DNA of 64,000 nucleotides. Source: Arthrobacter sp. EpRS71 (GTDB lineage Bacteria; Actinomycetota; Actinomycetes; Actinomycetales; Micrococcaceae). A program made the position numbers and the translations under genes. Shown here piece by piece: positions 56,522 to 64,000 of this stretch. Where the stretch lies: NCBI RefSeq assembly GCF_001512285.1, contig NZ_LNUV01000006.1, forward strand, positions 460,158 to 524,157, in the 5' to 3' direction. How positions within the stretch are numbered: position 1 is the first letter of the stretch; each line of letters starts with the position of its first letter. A model generated the notes under the pieces. The model had not been told where the DNA came from. It did not search any database and saw only the letters and a program-made list of their open reading frames with translations.

Positions 56522-56710
56522 CTTGAGTGGATTGCCTAGCTCTGCCACCGCTCAAGGTCCGTTCGCAAAAATCGTCTGGCAGGGGCGGGGGAACCACTTC
56601 TGGTCTTCGAAAGAAGGCCTTGGGGTTAAGTCGCAAAACTTCTTGGAAGCAGCGCGGCCGGATGACTCCCATCCGAATCCGACAGCTCACCTCGCAGGCA
56701 TTGGGAGAGG
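56522..56710 (+). ncRNA. cyclic di-AMP riboswitch (ydaO type), second copy
   Basis: This stretch repeats the ydaO core of the first switch: GCCTAGCTCTGCCACC near 56534, GGGGCGGGGGAACCAC near 56582, GCCTTGGGGTTAAGTCGC near 56617 and CGAATCCGACAGCTCACC near 56673, followed by TCGCAGGC and the ribosome site GGGAGAGG (56703-56710). It is a distinct copy, diverged in the variable loops, ahead of the NlpC/P60 gene. The 310-base spacer 56409-56718 has no other gene. Confidence 0.92.
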
Positions 56711-56718
56711 CTACCTAC

Positions 56719-57462
56719 GTGTCATCACGCACTACCCCTGCGCGCCATCGCGCCCAAACGGTTCGTACGAACCCGTTGAACACGCTTTCCAAGGCTGTTT
56801 CCTCCAACGCCGGAACAGTGGGCCGCCAGGCCGCCGTTCTCGCAACAGCCTCAGGCCTCGTCCTCACCGTCGGATTGCCCGCACACGCAGCAGACGCCGA
56901 TGTTTCCAAGACCGAAGCCTCCAGCGCTCAACAGCTGGTTGTTACGGCAGTGGTCACAGCAGAGCCCACAGCCACCGTTTCCTTCGAAAGCCCCACCGTG
57001 GCCACGAAAGAAGCCCCCAAAGTAGTCCAGCGCGCAGCGCGGGTTACTGAGCGCGCAGCGGCCACCACCGGAGAAGCTTCTGAAGCTGTGACGGCGAAGT
57101 CCTCCACTGCCAAAGATCCGGCTGCCAGCGCAGCAGCCTCCGGCTTGGCCGCCATTGCCTACACCGGAATCGGCTCTCCCTACGTTTGGGGCGGCACAAC
57201 GCCGAACGGTTGGGATTGCTCCGGCTTCACCAAGTGGGTCTATGCACAGGCGGGCATCAGCATCCCGCGCGTGAATGCTTGGACGGCCATGACCCCCACC
57301 AGCACTCCTTCTCCCGGCGACCTCGTCATGCAGAACGGCGGAGCCCACGTGGGCATCTACGTTGGCAACGGCATGATGATCAGCGCTTTGAACCCCGGTC
57401 AGGGAACGCTGCTCCACTCCGTGGCTTCCACCGGCACTTCCTCGTTCTACACCCTCCGCTAA
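56719..57462 (+). CDS. secreted NlpC/P60 peptidoglycan hydrolase
   Basis: A 247-residue protein. An N-terminus of about 20 polar residues leads to LSKAVSSNAGTVGRQAAVLA and a hydrophobic export segment ending with ALPAHA-type cleavage (GLPAHAADA, near residue 55). After an Ala/Thr/Glu-rich spacer, the NlpC/P60 domain starts near 135 (AIAYTGIGSPYVWGGTTP); the catalytic Cys is C167 (NGWDCSGFT), His is H210 (GGAHVGIYVG), and the third residue is likely N222. It hydrolyses D-Glu-diamino acid bonds in stem peptides. GGGAGAGG is eight bases before GTG 56719. Controlled by the switch just upstream. Confidence 0.9.
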   Translation: MSSRTTPARHRAQTVRTNPLNTLSKAVSSNAGTVGRQAAVLATASGLVLTVGLPAHAADADVSKTEASSAQQLVVTAVVTAEPTATVSFESPTVATKEAPKVVQRAARVTERAAATTGEASEAVTAKSSTAKDPAASAAASGLAAIAYTGIGSPYVWGGTTPNGWDCSGFTKWVYAQAGISIPRVNAWTAMTPTSTPSPGDLVMQNGGAHVGIYVGNGMMISALNPGQGTLLHSVASTGTSSFYTLR

Positions 57463-57559
57463 ATAATCCAGTTCGGGGGTCGGCCGGCATGCCCACAGTG
57501 CCTGCCAACCCACTACTCGTGTGCACCCCAACGGCACTCGGATACGAAAAGAGAACATC

Positions 57560-58357
57560 ATGACCAGTGCAAACAAGCTTGCACGGCACCGCGCTGAGGC
57601 CCCTAAGACCAGCTCGCTTGCCGTCATCGCCAAGGCTGTCAGCTCCAACGCCGGCGGCGTTGGCCGCCAGGCAGCAGTGATCGCCGCAGCTTCAGGCCTG
57701 GTCCTGACCAGTGGCATCGCTGCCAACGCTGCAGAGACCAACGTGGACCGCGAGTCGACCTCCACGTCCACTCTGGACGTTCAGTCGGTAGTCCAGGCCA
57801 CCATCGCAGCGGACTCCACTGTGGCGATCTCTTACGAGCGCCCCGTGGTCACCACCGTGGAAGCCCCCGCTCCCGTAGTAGTGGAAGAAGCCCCGGCCAA
57901 GGTTGAAGCCAAGGCCGAAGCCACGGCAGCAACTCCGGTTGCCGCCAAGGCCGCTCCGGCAGCGAGCGCTACTGTGGCGGTCAGCAATACGACCCCCGCA
58001 CCGGCAGCTCCGGCCGCTTCCAGCGGGCTCGGCGCAGCCATCGCGGCAGCTGCTTACGCCCAGCTTGGCGTCACCCAGGACTGCACCATGCTGGTCACCA
58101 ACTCCCTTGCAGCCGTGGGCATCAACTTCCACGACTGGCCTGCAGGCTACCTCTCCTTGGGCCGCACGGTCAGTGCAGCAGAAGCCCAGCCCGGCGACCT
58201 CGCCTACTATGCCAACGGTGGTTTAGCTGGACAGGCGCACATCGCTGTCTACGTAGGCAACGGCCAGGCAGTCCACGGTGGATGGAACGGATCCACCACG
58301 GCACTGTTCAGCGTCAACGTGGGCTCCGGCCCGGTTTTCATTCGCGTCAACGGCTGA
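57560..58357 (+). CDS. secreted NlpC/P60-like protein, second copy
   Basis: A 265-residue protein with the same export region as its neighbour (VIAKAVSSNAGGVGRQAAVI, then ASGLVLTSGIAANAAE), an extended Pro/Ala/Val/Glu spacer (about residues 80-155) and a compact C-terminal domain. C175 (TQDCTMLVTNSL) and H227 (QAHIAVYVGNG) occupy the catalytic positions, but the usual DCSG is DCTM, so the protein is diverged from NlpC/P60 and its activity is less certain. It follows the P60 gene after 97 bases with no riboswitch of its own, and a terminator comes after it. It is probably co-transcribed. Confidence 0.8.
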   Translation: MTSANKLARHRAEAPKTSSLAVIAKAVSSNAGGVGRQAAVIAAASGLVLTSGIAANAAETNVDRESTSTSTLDVQSVVQATIAADSTVAISYERPVVTTVEAPAPVVVEEAPAKVEAKAEATAATPVAAKAAPAASATVAVSNTTPAPAAPAASSGLGAAIAAAAYAQLGVTQDCTMLVTNSLAAVGINFHDWPAGYLSLGRTVSAAEAQPGDLAYYANGGLAGQAHIAVYVGNGQAVHGGWNGSTTALFSVNVGSGPVFIRVNG

Positions 58358-58370
58358 TACACCCTCTTTT

Positions 58371-58410
58371 GGAACACCCCGCAGGCTTCGGCCGGCGGGG
58401 TGTTCTGCTT
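58371..58410 (+). terminator. intrinsic terminator after the hydrolase cluster
   Basis: GAACACCCCGC (58372-58382) and GCGGGGTGTTC (58395-58405) form an 11-bp stem, with GGC-TTCG-GCC inside the loop, followed by the T-rich TGCTTT. Confidence 0.88.
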
Positions 58411-58574
58411 TAACCGCGCGTGAATTCTTGCCGACACTGTGAGCGAAACGACAGAAAAATTCGTTGATACGGCATATAAGTGCTTACCCTTATGGTGTCG
58501 ATCCACAGCCCGTACAAGCAGAGGGCAGCCGGCCCTCGTGCCCCTGACGGGTGCGGCCGTGAAGAGGTACGTGC

Positions 58575-59075
58575 ATGCGCACACTCGTTCTGAATGCTGG
58601 ATATGAACCGCTGGCGGTAATAACATTCCGCCGGGCGCTGGTCCTTGTGTTGACGGGGAAAGCTAGCGTAGTGGCCGAAGGCGACGAGCCTGTCGTCGGG
58701 CCACAGGAAGTTCTCGGACGTCCATCCGTGATTCTTCTCAACCGCTACATCCGCCCCCGGTACAACAGGATTACCGCCGTGAGTCGTCGTGGAGTTCTTC
58801 GCCGCGACGGACACCGCTGTGCCTATTGCGGGAAAACAGCCCACACCATAGACCACGTCCACCCCAAGTCCAGGGGCGGCGCGGATTCCTGGGAAAACCT
58901 GGTTGCGGCGTGCTTGAAATGCAACAACGCCAAGAGCGATCACACGCTGGCCGAGATGGGCTGGAAGCTCCGTTTCAAACCCGGTGTGCCCCAGGGAACC
59001 ATGTGGCAGATCAAAGAACTCGAGAAACCTGCGCCGGACTGGGACCCGTTCCTTTTGCCGGAATCCGCTGCCTGA
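58575..59075 (+). CDS. HNH endonuclease family protein
   Basis: A 166-residue HNH protein. The N-terminal half, MRTLVLNAGYEPLAVITFRRALVLVLTGKA, is the extension typical of one actinobacterial/cyanobacterial family; the HNH motif spans about residues 75-118 with CAYCG, TIDHVHPKSRGG, ENLVAACLKCNNAKSD. Two CxxC pairs bind zinc. These proteins are widespread single-copy chromosomal genes with no settled role, unlike mobile HNH nucleases. No other defence gene is near. ATG 58575 is the family start. Confidence 0.87.
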   Translation: MRTLVLNAGYEPLAVITFRRALVLVLTGKASVVAEGDEPVVGPQEVLGRPSVILLNRYIRPRYNRITAVSRRGVLRRDGHRCAYCGKTAHTIDHVHPKSRGGADSWENLVAACLKCNNAKSDHTLAEMGWKLRFKPGVPQGTMWQIKELEKPAPDWDPFLLPESAA

Positions 59076-59117
59076 TCGATTTCTGTTGTGCTTCGGCCGC
59101 CCGGGTAGTCTGGGCGG

Positions 59118-60017
59118 ATGGAGTTCAACGCCGTGATTTTGGCGGGTGGCAGGGCCACCCGCCTCGGTGGCGTGCCCAAGCCATCCTTGAAGTACGACGG
59201 CGATACCCTGCTTTCGCATGCCCTGCAGGCTGCCCGGGGTGCTTCGGCGGTTGTTGTGGTGGGGCCGGATGCGGGCGCCGGCGGACAGCTCCCGGTCAGG
59301 ATCCTGCGGGCACGTGAGGAGCCCGTGTTCGCCGGACCTGCGGCAGCCATTGCAGCAGGCCTGGCTGAGTTGAAGAAGAATGGCCCCAACGCACCGTGGA
59401 CGCTGGTTCTGGCCTGCGATATGCCGCATGCCTCCCGCGGAGTTGGCCTTCTGTGGCCCGCATTGGAGTCCAGTCCTGGGGTGGAAGGCGCCATGGCTGT
59501 CTCTGTGGACGGGCGGAAGCAACCACTCCTGGGGGCCTACAGTACGGCCGCCTTGGAAAGGGAAGTGGGTGTAGCGTCAGAAGGTTCCGGGTTAACGAAC
59601 TCTTCAGTGTTCCGGCTGCTTGCTAGGCTGAACGTGCTGGAGGTTGAGGTCCCCGCGGGGTCCACGGAGGACGTGGATACGTGGGAGGACGCGGCGGCCT
59701 TGGGCATTGACTACGAGTTGGAGGCGGACGTGAAGAGCCAGGAAGAGACTCTCGAGGAATGGTGCCGGACACTGCTTCAGGCTTTCGAGCTTGAGGGCGT
59801 GGAAGTGGACATCAACGAGGTCCTAGCGGTGGCAGGTGTTGCGGCACACTCAGTGGTGCGCCCTGCTGCGCCCTTGACAACGTTCATTGCCGGATATGCC
59901 GCCGGCATGGCCCGCGGGATCGGCCAGGCCAGCGATGATGCGTCCATGAACGCTGCCTTGGAACTGGCCCGCAAAATTGCCAAGGAGTATGCGGAGTCCG
60001 GGACCGGCACGGAATGA
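59118..60017 (+). CDS. mobA: molybdenum cofactor guanylyltransferase MobA fused to DUF6457
   Basis: A 299-residue fusion. Residues 1-190 match MobA-type nucleotidyltransferases: AVILAGGRATRLGGVPKPSL (residues 5-24), VLACDMPHAS near 99 and a C-terminal DVDTWEDAAALG. It transfers GMP (or CMP) to molybdopterin. Residues about 205-290 match DUF6457, a small helical domain (EEWCRTLLQAFELEGVEVDIN and then HSVVRPAAPLTTFIAGYAAG). The signature Lys of MobA is in the VPKPSL segment. The stop overlaps moeA by four bases (ATGA). The fused helical domain could dock MoeA; that is inference. Confidence 0.88.
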   Translation: MEFNAVILAGGRATRLGGVPKPSLKYDGDTLLSHALQAARGASAVVVVGPDAGAGGQLPVRILRAREEPVFAGPAAAIAAGLAELKKNGPNAPWTLVLACDMPHASRGVGLLWPALESSPGVEGAMAVSVDGRKQPLLGAYSTAALEREVGVASEGSGLTNSSVFRLLARLNVLEVEVPAGSTEDVDTWEDAAALGIDYELEADVKSQEETLEEWCRTLLQAFELEGVEVDINEVLAVAGVAAHSVVRPAAPLTTFIAGYAAGMARGIGQASDDASMNAALELARKIAKEYAESGTGTE

Positions 60018-61372
60018 CGGTGGCCCCCCACGAGGGCCATCACGCGGCACACACATGGCATGAAGCCCGGCAGCGCGCGTTTGATGTCGCCGCTCCCATT
60101 CCGTCCGGCCCTGTCCCGCTTAGTGCAGCCCTTGGGCGCACCCTGGCCTCGGATGCCCTGGCCGTGCAGGACATGCCCCACTACGCTTCGTCCGCCATGG
60201 ACGGGTGGGCCGTCAACGGCAGTGGTCCATGGATCCTCAACGAGCCGGGGCAGCGGCTGGCGCCGCATCAAGCCAGTCCCATAGTTACGGGCGGGCTGAT
60301 TCCGCCCGGGGCCAAGGCAGTACTGCGCAGCGAGAGCGGTGTGATAACCACCGACGACGACGGCCTGCCGGTGCTTGCACTTGGCGGCAGCGCCAAACCG
60401 GGGGAGCCCCGCAACGGCCAACACATCCGTAAAGCTGCAGGGGAGGCCGCCGAGGGTGACGTCCTGCTTAACGCCGGGACGGTTCTGAATCCGGCACACA
60501 TTGCCTTGGCAGCGCTTGCCGGCCTGGATCAGCTGGAGGTTCTCGGAAAACCGCTGGTCCGGTTCCTCCTGACGGGTTCGGAAGTGGTCACCCGGGGTGT
60601 TCCGCTTCCTGGCCAGGTCCGGGATACCTTCGGTCCGCAGCTGGGCGCCGTGGTGGAGCTTTTGGGCGGCATCGCAGGGGAACAGCTCAGGGTGGGTGAC
60701 AACTATGAAGAGTGGATCGACGCACTCCAGGATACCGAGCCGACGCTGGACGAACTGACCCCCGACGAACCGTTCGTTGAAGCGGAACCGCCCGCCGACG
60801 TCGTGATTACTACGGGCGGTACGGGACGCTCGGCGACCGACCACCTGCGAAAAGCCGTAGCTGAACTGGGCGGCAGTTTGCTCATTGATGGCATCGCCAT
60901 GCGCCCGGGACACCCGGCAGTACTGGCGGAGTTGCCCGATGGCCGGTTTGTGCTGGGCCTGCCGGGGAATCCCCTGGCTGCCATGATGGCTTTGTTTACC
61001 GTGGGCGCACCCCTGCTGGCGGCTTTAGGACACGGCCGTCTGGAAGAGGTGGGTGAGGTTCCCTGCGGCACCACCATCGATGCCGAGCCTGGACGCACCC
61101 GCCTGATGCCGTTCAAGCTCGTCTACGGGCTGGCGTCTCCAACCCACCATGCCGGCCCTGGAATGATGCGTGGCCTGGCCGGCGCGGACGGGGTGATGGT
61201 GGTGCCGCCCCACGGAGTCCAACTGGGTGAGATGGTGCCTGCGTTCGCCCTGCCGTGGGGCAAAGCACTGCCCGCGCCGAAAGCCCCGGAAGAGAAGGCC
61301 CGGAAAGCGGCGCCGAGGCAGCAAAGAAAGGCTCCTTCCGGCCCGGTGGACTGGAGCGCGCTGGACGCTTGA
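60014..61372 (+). CDS. moeA: molybdopterin molybdenumtransferase MoeA
   Basis: A 452-residue MoeA. It inserts molybdate into adenylated molybdopterin. The N-terminal lid has MPHYASSAMDGWAVNG (about residues 55-70) and IVTGGLIPPGAKAVLRSE (about 93-110); the MoCF/MogA-like domain has ADVVITTGGTGRSATDHL (about 260-277) and LGLPGNPLAAMMALF (about 315-329). A Lys/Ala-rich C-terminal tail of about 35 residues is extra. It starts in the mobA stop (ATGA, 60014-60017) and is followed after 51 bases by the enzyme gene. Confidence 0.93.
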   Translation: MTVAPHEGHHAAHTWHEARQRAFDVAAPIPSGPVPLSAALGRTLASDALAVQDMPHYASSAMDGWAVNGSGPWILNEPGQRLAPHQASPIVTGGLIPPGAKAVLRSESGVITTDDDGLPVLALGGSAKPGEPRNGQHIRKAAGEAAEGDVLLNAGTVLNPAHIALAALAGLDQLEVLGKPLVRFLLTGSEVVTRGVPLPGQVRDTFGPQLGAVVELLGGIAGEQLRVGDNYEEWIDALQDTEPTLDELTPDEPFVEAEPPADVVITTGGTGRSATDHLRKAVAELGGSLLIDGIAMRPGHPAVLAELPDGRFVLGLPGNPLAAMMALFTVGAPLLAALGHGRLEEVGEVPCGTTIDAEPGRTRLMPFKLVYGLASPTHHAGPGMMRGLAGADGVMVVPPHGVQLGEMVPAFALPWGKALPAPKAPEEKARKAAPRQQRKAPSGPVDWSALDA

Positions 61373-61423
61373 GTCGTGTCATATGGGGCTTTGGGTCTGG
61401 TGACAAAGTGCAATGATGGACTC

Positions 61424-63730
61424 ATGAACAGGCATGCTCCAGAACAGGACATCAACGAAGATGACCTGCAGATCCACCCGCCCAAACAAGCAGCGGCAGG
61501 CCTCAAAGCTGTCACGGTTGCCCTCGAACGCGGTTACTCCCAAGCCGGGGTGGGCCGTACGGTCCGTTCCATGCTCAGGGTCAACCAGCATGACGGTTTC
61601 GATTGTCCGGGGTGCGCCTGGCCGGAATCAATCACGGGCAGGCGGAGTCCCGCAGAGTTCTGCGAGAACGGTGCCAAAGCGATCGCCGAGGAAAGCACCA
61701 CCCGGACAGTGGGCGCCGAATTCTGGGCCAAGCATTCCCTCGCGGACCTTGAGGATAAGACCGAGTACTGGCTGGGAAGCCAAGGACGACTTTCCGAGCC
61801 CGTGGTCATCAAACCGGGGGACACCCACTATTCGCCCATCACGTGGGCCGACGCCTTCGCCCTGATCGGGGAGCACATCAACGCCTCCACCCCGGACAAG
61901 TGTGTGTTCTACACCTCCGGCAGGACGGCCAACGAGACCGCCTTCATGTACCAGTTGTTTGCGCGGAGCCTGGGCACCAACAACCTTCCCGATTGCTCCA
62001 ACATGTGCCATGAGTCGTCCGGCAGTGCCCTCAACCCCACCATCGGAATTGGGAAAGGCACCGTCTCACTGGAGGACATTCACCACGCGCAGTTGGTCCT
62101 GGTGGTGGGCCAAAATCCAGGAACCAATCACCCGCGCATGCTGTCCGCCCTCCGTGACTGCAAGAACAACGGCGGCAAAATCATCGCCGTCAACCCGCTT
62201 CCCGAAGCAGGTCTCCTGAACTTCAAGGATCCCCAGTCCCTGAACGGTGTCATCGGTGGCGGCACCACCATCGCTGACGAGTTCCTGCAGATCAAAGTAG
62301 GCGGCGACCTCGCACTCTTCCAGGCTCTGGGCCACCTCCTCCTGGAGGAAGAGAAGCGCAACCCGGGCACCGTCGTCGACCATTCCTTTATTGATGAGCA
62401 GACCGAAGGGTTCGCTGCCTACAAGGAAGCCCGTTCGGTGTTGGATTGGGCCGCAACGGAGCGGGCAACAGGGCTGAGCCGGGAAGAGGTGACCCAGGCG
62501 GCGGCGATGATGGCTGAGTCGAAGGCGACCATCATCTGCTGGGCTCTCGGTTTGACCCAGCAGCCGCACTCGGTGGATACGCTCCGCGAGATCATCAACC
62601 TCCTGCTGCTTCAGGGCAACTTCGGCAAGCGTGGCGCCGGTGCCTGCCCTGTCCGGGGCCACTCCAATGTCCAAGGTGACCGCACCATGGGCATTTGGGA
62701 GAAACCCAAGGAACCGTTCCTTGCCGCGCTGGATGCGGAGTTCGGCTTCCACATGCCGCGGGATCACGGCTACGACTCCGTGGAAACCCAGCACGCCTTG
62801 GAAAAGGGCGAGGTGGATGTTTTCGTCTCCATGGGCGGAAACTTCGCAGCGGCGGGATCGGACACGGCGGCCTTGGAGGAAGGCTTGAAGAACGCTGGAC
62901 TGACCGTCCACATTTCCACCAAGCCCAACCGCGCCCACGTGGTGCACGGCAAAACGTCCCTGATCCTGCCCACGCTGGGCCGGACGGACACGGATGACAA
63001 ACACCCCAAGGGCAAGCAGTTCCTTTCCGTGGAGGACTCCATGTCCGTCATCCACAAAACGCAGGGGCGCCTGGCACCTGTGTCCGAGCACCTGCTGAGC
63101 GAACCGGTGATCGTGGCCCGCATGGCGCAAGCGACGCTGGGGGACAACCACAGTGTGGACTGGCGTGCCATGGCCGAGGACTACGACGTCATCCGGGACC
63201 ACATCTCGCGTGTCATTCCCGGCTTTGAGGACTTCAACGCCAGGGTCCGAACCAAGAACGGCTTCGTCCTGCCCAACCCGCCCCGGGATACCCGGACCTT
63301 CGCCACGGACATCGGCAAGGGACGTTTCTCCGTGCGGCCGCTGGAGTACCTTGAAGCACCGGCGGGCCACCTGATCCTGCAGACGGTTCGCAGCCACGAT
63401 CAGTACAACACCACGTTCTATGGATTGGATGACCGGTATCGTGGCGTCTCCGACGGGCGCCGTGTGATCCTGGTCCACCCGGAGGACCTGAAAGAACTGG
63501 GCTTCGAAGACCGTGACCTGGTGGATGTCATCTCCACCTTCGCGGGAACAGAACGGCGGGCCGACAAGTTCCGGCTCATCGGATACCCCACAGCCAAGGG
63601 CTGTGCCGCAGCATACTTCCCGGAAGCCAACGCGCTGGTACACCGCGAACTGGTGGCACGGGAATCCAACACCCCAGGCTACAAAGCCATGACGGTGCGC
63701 TTCGTCAAGCATGAGGAGAACGGATCCTGA
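61424..63730 (+). CDS. FdhF/YdeP-family molybdopterin oxidoreductase
   Basis: A 768-residue enzyme of the DMSO-reductase superfamily, YdeP branch of FdhF-like proteins. FDCPGCAWPE gives C61 and C64 and EFCENGAKA gives C80, which probably hold an iron-sulfur cluster with fewer ligands than formate dehydrogenase H. NLPDCSNMCHESSGSAL carries C191 and C195-H196, near the active-site position. GACPVRGHSNVQGDRTMG is a characteristic pterin-contact segment. No Sec codon is seen. The substrate of the branch is not known; formate is possible given fdhD next door. ATG 61424 is chosen as the first Met in a good context. Confidence 0.88.
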   Translation: MNRHAPEQDINEDDLQIHPPKQAAAGLKAVTVALERGYSQAGVGRTVRSMLRVNQHDGFDCPGCAWPESITGRRSPAEFCENGAKAIAEESTTRTVGAEFWAKHSLADLEDKTEYWLGSQGRLSEPVVIKPGDTHYSPITWADAFALIGEHINASTPDKCVFYTSGRTANETAFMYQLFARSLGTNNLPDCSNMCHESSGSALNPTIGIGKGTVSLEDIHHAQLVLVVGQNPGTNHPRMLSALRDCKNNGGKIIAVNPLPEAGLLNFKDPQSLNGVIGGGTTIADEFLQIKVGGDLALFQALGHLLLEEEKRNPGTVVDHSFIDEQTEGFAAYKEARSVLDWAATERATGLSREEVTQAAAMMAESKATIICWALGLTQQPHSVDTLREIINLLLLQGNFGKRGAGACPVRGHSNVQGDRTMGIWEKPKEPFLAALDAEFGFHMPRDHGYDSVETQHALEKGEVDVFVSMGGNFAAAGSDTAALEEGLKNAGLTVHISTKPNRAHVVHGKTSLILPTLGRTDTDDKHPKGKQFLSVEDSMSVIHKTQGRLAPVSEHLLSEPVIVARMAQATLGDNHSVDWRAMAEDYDVIRDHISRVIPGFEDFNARVRTKNGFVLPNPPRDTRTFATDIGKGRFSVRPLEYLEAPAGHLILQTVRSHDQYNTTFYGLDDRYRGVSDGRRVILVHPEDLKELGFEDRDLVDVISTFAGTERRADKFRLIGYPTAKGCAAAYFPEANALVHRELVARESNTPGYKAMTVRFVKHEENGS

Positions 63731-63731
63731 T

Positions 63732-64000
63732 ATGGGACGCGTAACCCAGCGCCGCAAGGTGCACAAGTTTGTTCTGGACGGTTCGCCTCAGGCAGTGGAG
63801 CATCCCGTCCGTTTCAAGGAAGACGTCTTGGCGGTGGAGGAGCCTCTTGAGATCCGCTTGGGCGAGATGTCCTTCTCCGTGACCATGCGGACCCCCGGAG
63901 ACGACTTCGACCTCGTCGCGGGATTCCTGGTCTCGGAAGGGATCATTTGGGAGCCTGGCCAGCTGATTTCCGAGCGTTTCTGTTCCGGCGAGGACGAAAA
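63732..64000 (+). CDS. fdhD: formate dehydrogenase accessory sulfurtransferase FdhD, 3' end cut
   Basis: The first 89 codons of FdhD; the right edge cuts it. GRVTQRRKVHKFVL then the segment LAVEEPLEIRLG and MRTPGDDFDLVAGFLVSEGII are conserved FdhD features. FdhD passes sulfur from cysteine desulfurase to the molybdenum cofactor in formate dehydrogenase-type enzymes. ATG 63732 is one base after the stop of the oxidoreductase, so both are made together. The Cys pair needed for transfer lies outside the window. Confidence 0.9.
   Translation, partial: MGRVTQRRKVHKFVLDGSPQAVEHPVRFKEDVLAVEEPLEIRLGEMSFSVTMRTPGDDFDLVAGFLVSEGIIWEPGQLISERFCSGEDE

Noticed and set aside
58575..59075. HNH gene as part of a mobile element or defence system
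   Set aside because: No integrase, methylase or other defence gene lies near, composition matches the neighbours, and the protein belongs to a widespread chromosomal family.
62066..63766. 566-codon minus-strand frame opposite the YdeP-type oxidoreductase
   Set aside because: It is antisense to a gene with clear molybdopterin oxidoreductase motifs, and no domain is recognised in it.

Overview
The window is a contiguous stretch of high-GC actinobacterial chromosome, most likely from the Micrococcaceae (Arthrobacter / Paenarthrobacter type). The grounds are the gene families present (DUF4193, DUF3263 and DUF3027 proteins, an IdeR/DtxR regulator with the full set of metal ligands, an XPB-type helicase with a large partner, a mycobacterial-length SerC), CIRCE control of groEL, cyclic-di-AMP (ydaO-type) RNAs ahead of cell-wall hydrolases, and C/G-ending codons almost throughout. 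I see no rRNA, tRNA, CRISPR array, phage genes or insertion sequence. The genus is inferred from gene content and was not tested by a search.

Layout. 1-6424: a tightly packed plus-strand catabolic operon, entered in its first gene (SDR dehydrogenase, amidohydrolase-2 enzyme, acyl-CoA dehydrogenase, MaoC hydratase, MHS-type transporter, acyl-CoA ligase, DUF3237 protein). It looks like uptake, CoA activation and beta-oxidation-like breakdown of an unidentified carboxylic acid. 6608-9946: small membrane and secreted proteins and an L-2-hydroxyglutarate oxidase. 9993-12706 (minus): amino-acid permease, agmatine deiminase and a tiny coupled upstream frame, behind a perfect palindromic operator. 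12909-20098: several regulator/target pairs (map with an XRE protein, XRE-cupin regulator with a flavoprotein, TetR with a drug-type MFS pump), two of them with perfect palindromic operators in the divergent spacer, plus an M20 amidohydrolase and a cyclodeaminase-like protein.

20193-26722: glycine cleavage system gcvP-gcvT-gcvH under a tandem glycine riboswitch, followed by L-serine dehydratase, whose third codon positions differ visibly from its neighbours. Together they turn glycine and serine into C1 units, ammonia and pyruvate. 26764-34848: a NUC1 endonuclease, two FemABX peptidyltransferases (peptidoglycan bridge synthesis), a ThrE exporter, a siderophore-interacting reductase with an iron box touching its start codon, uracil-DNA glycosylase, DUF3263 and LytR_C proteins. 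35021-38913: cold-shock protein, groEL without groES behind two tandem CIRCE elements, a 70-bp inverted repeat, an RNase HI-DUF4440 fusion and a lone WXG100 protein. 39034-50421 is mostly minus strand: a two-component system whose response-regulator ribosome binding site is buried in a hairpin, a lysine-exporter/ArgP divergon, a membrane-anchored multicopper oxidase, and the XPB helicase with its overlapping partner gene.

50639-64000: cold-shock-like and DUF3027 proteins, an MFS pump, serC, ideR, three secreted cell-wall hydrolases (M23 and two NlpC/P60-like) behind two separate c-di-AMP riboswitches, an HNH endonuclease, and a molybdenum module (MobA-DUF6457 fusion, MoeA, FdhF/YdeP-type oxidoreductase, FdhD cut by the right edge) that makes, inserts and uses molybdenum cofactor.

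The most interesting items are the unassigned catabolic operon, the two c-di-AMP switches over three exported proteins with related N-termini, the RNase HI-DUF4440 fusion, the tandem CIRCE pair and the long inverted repeats.
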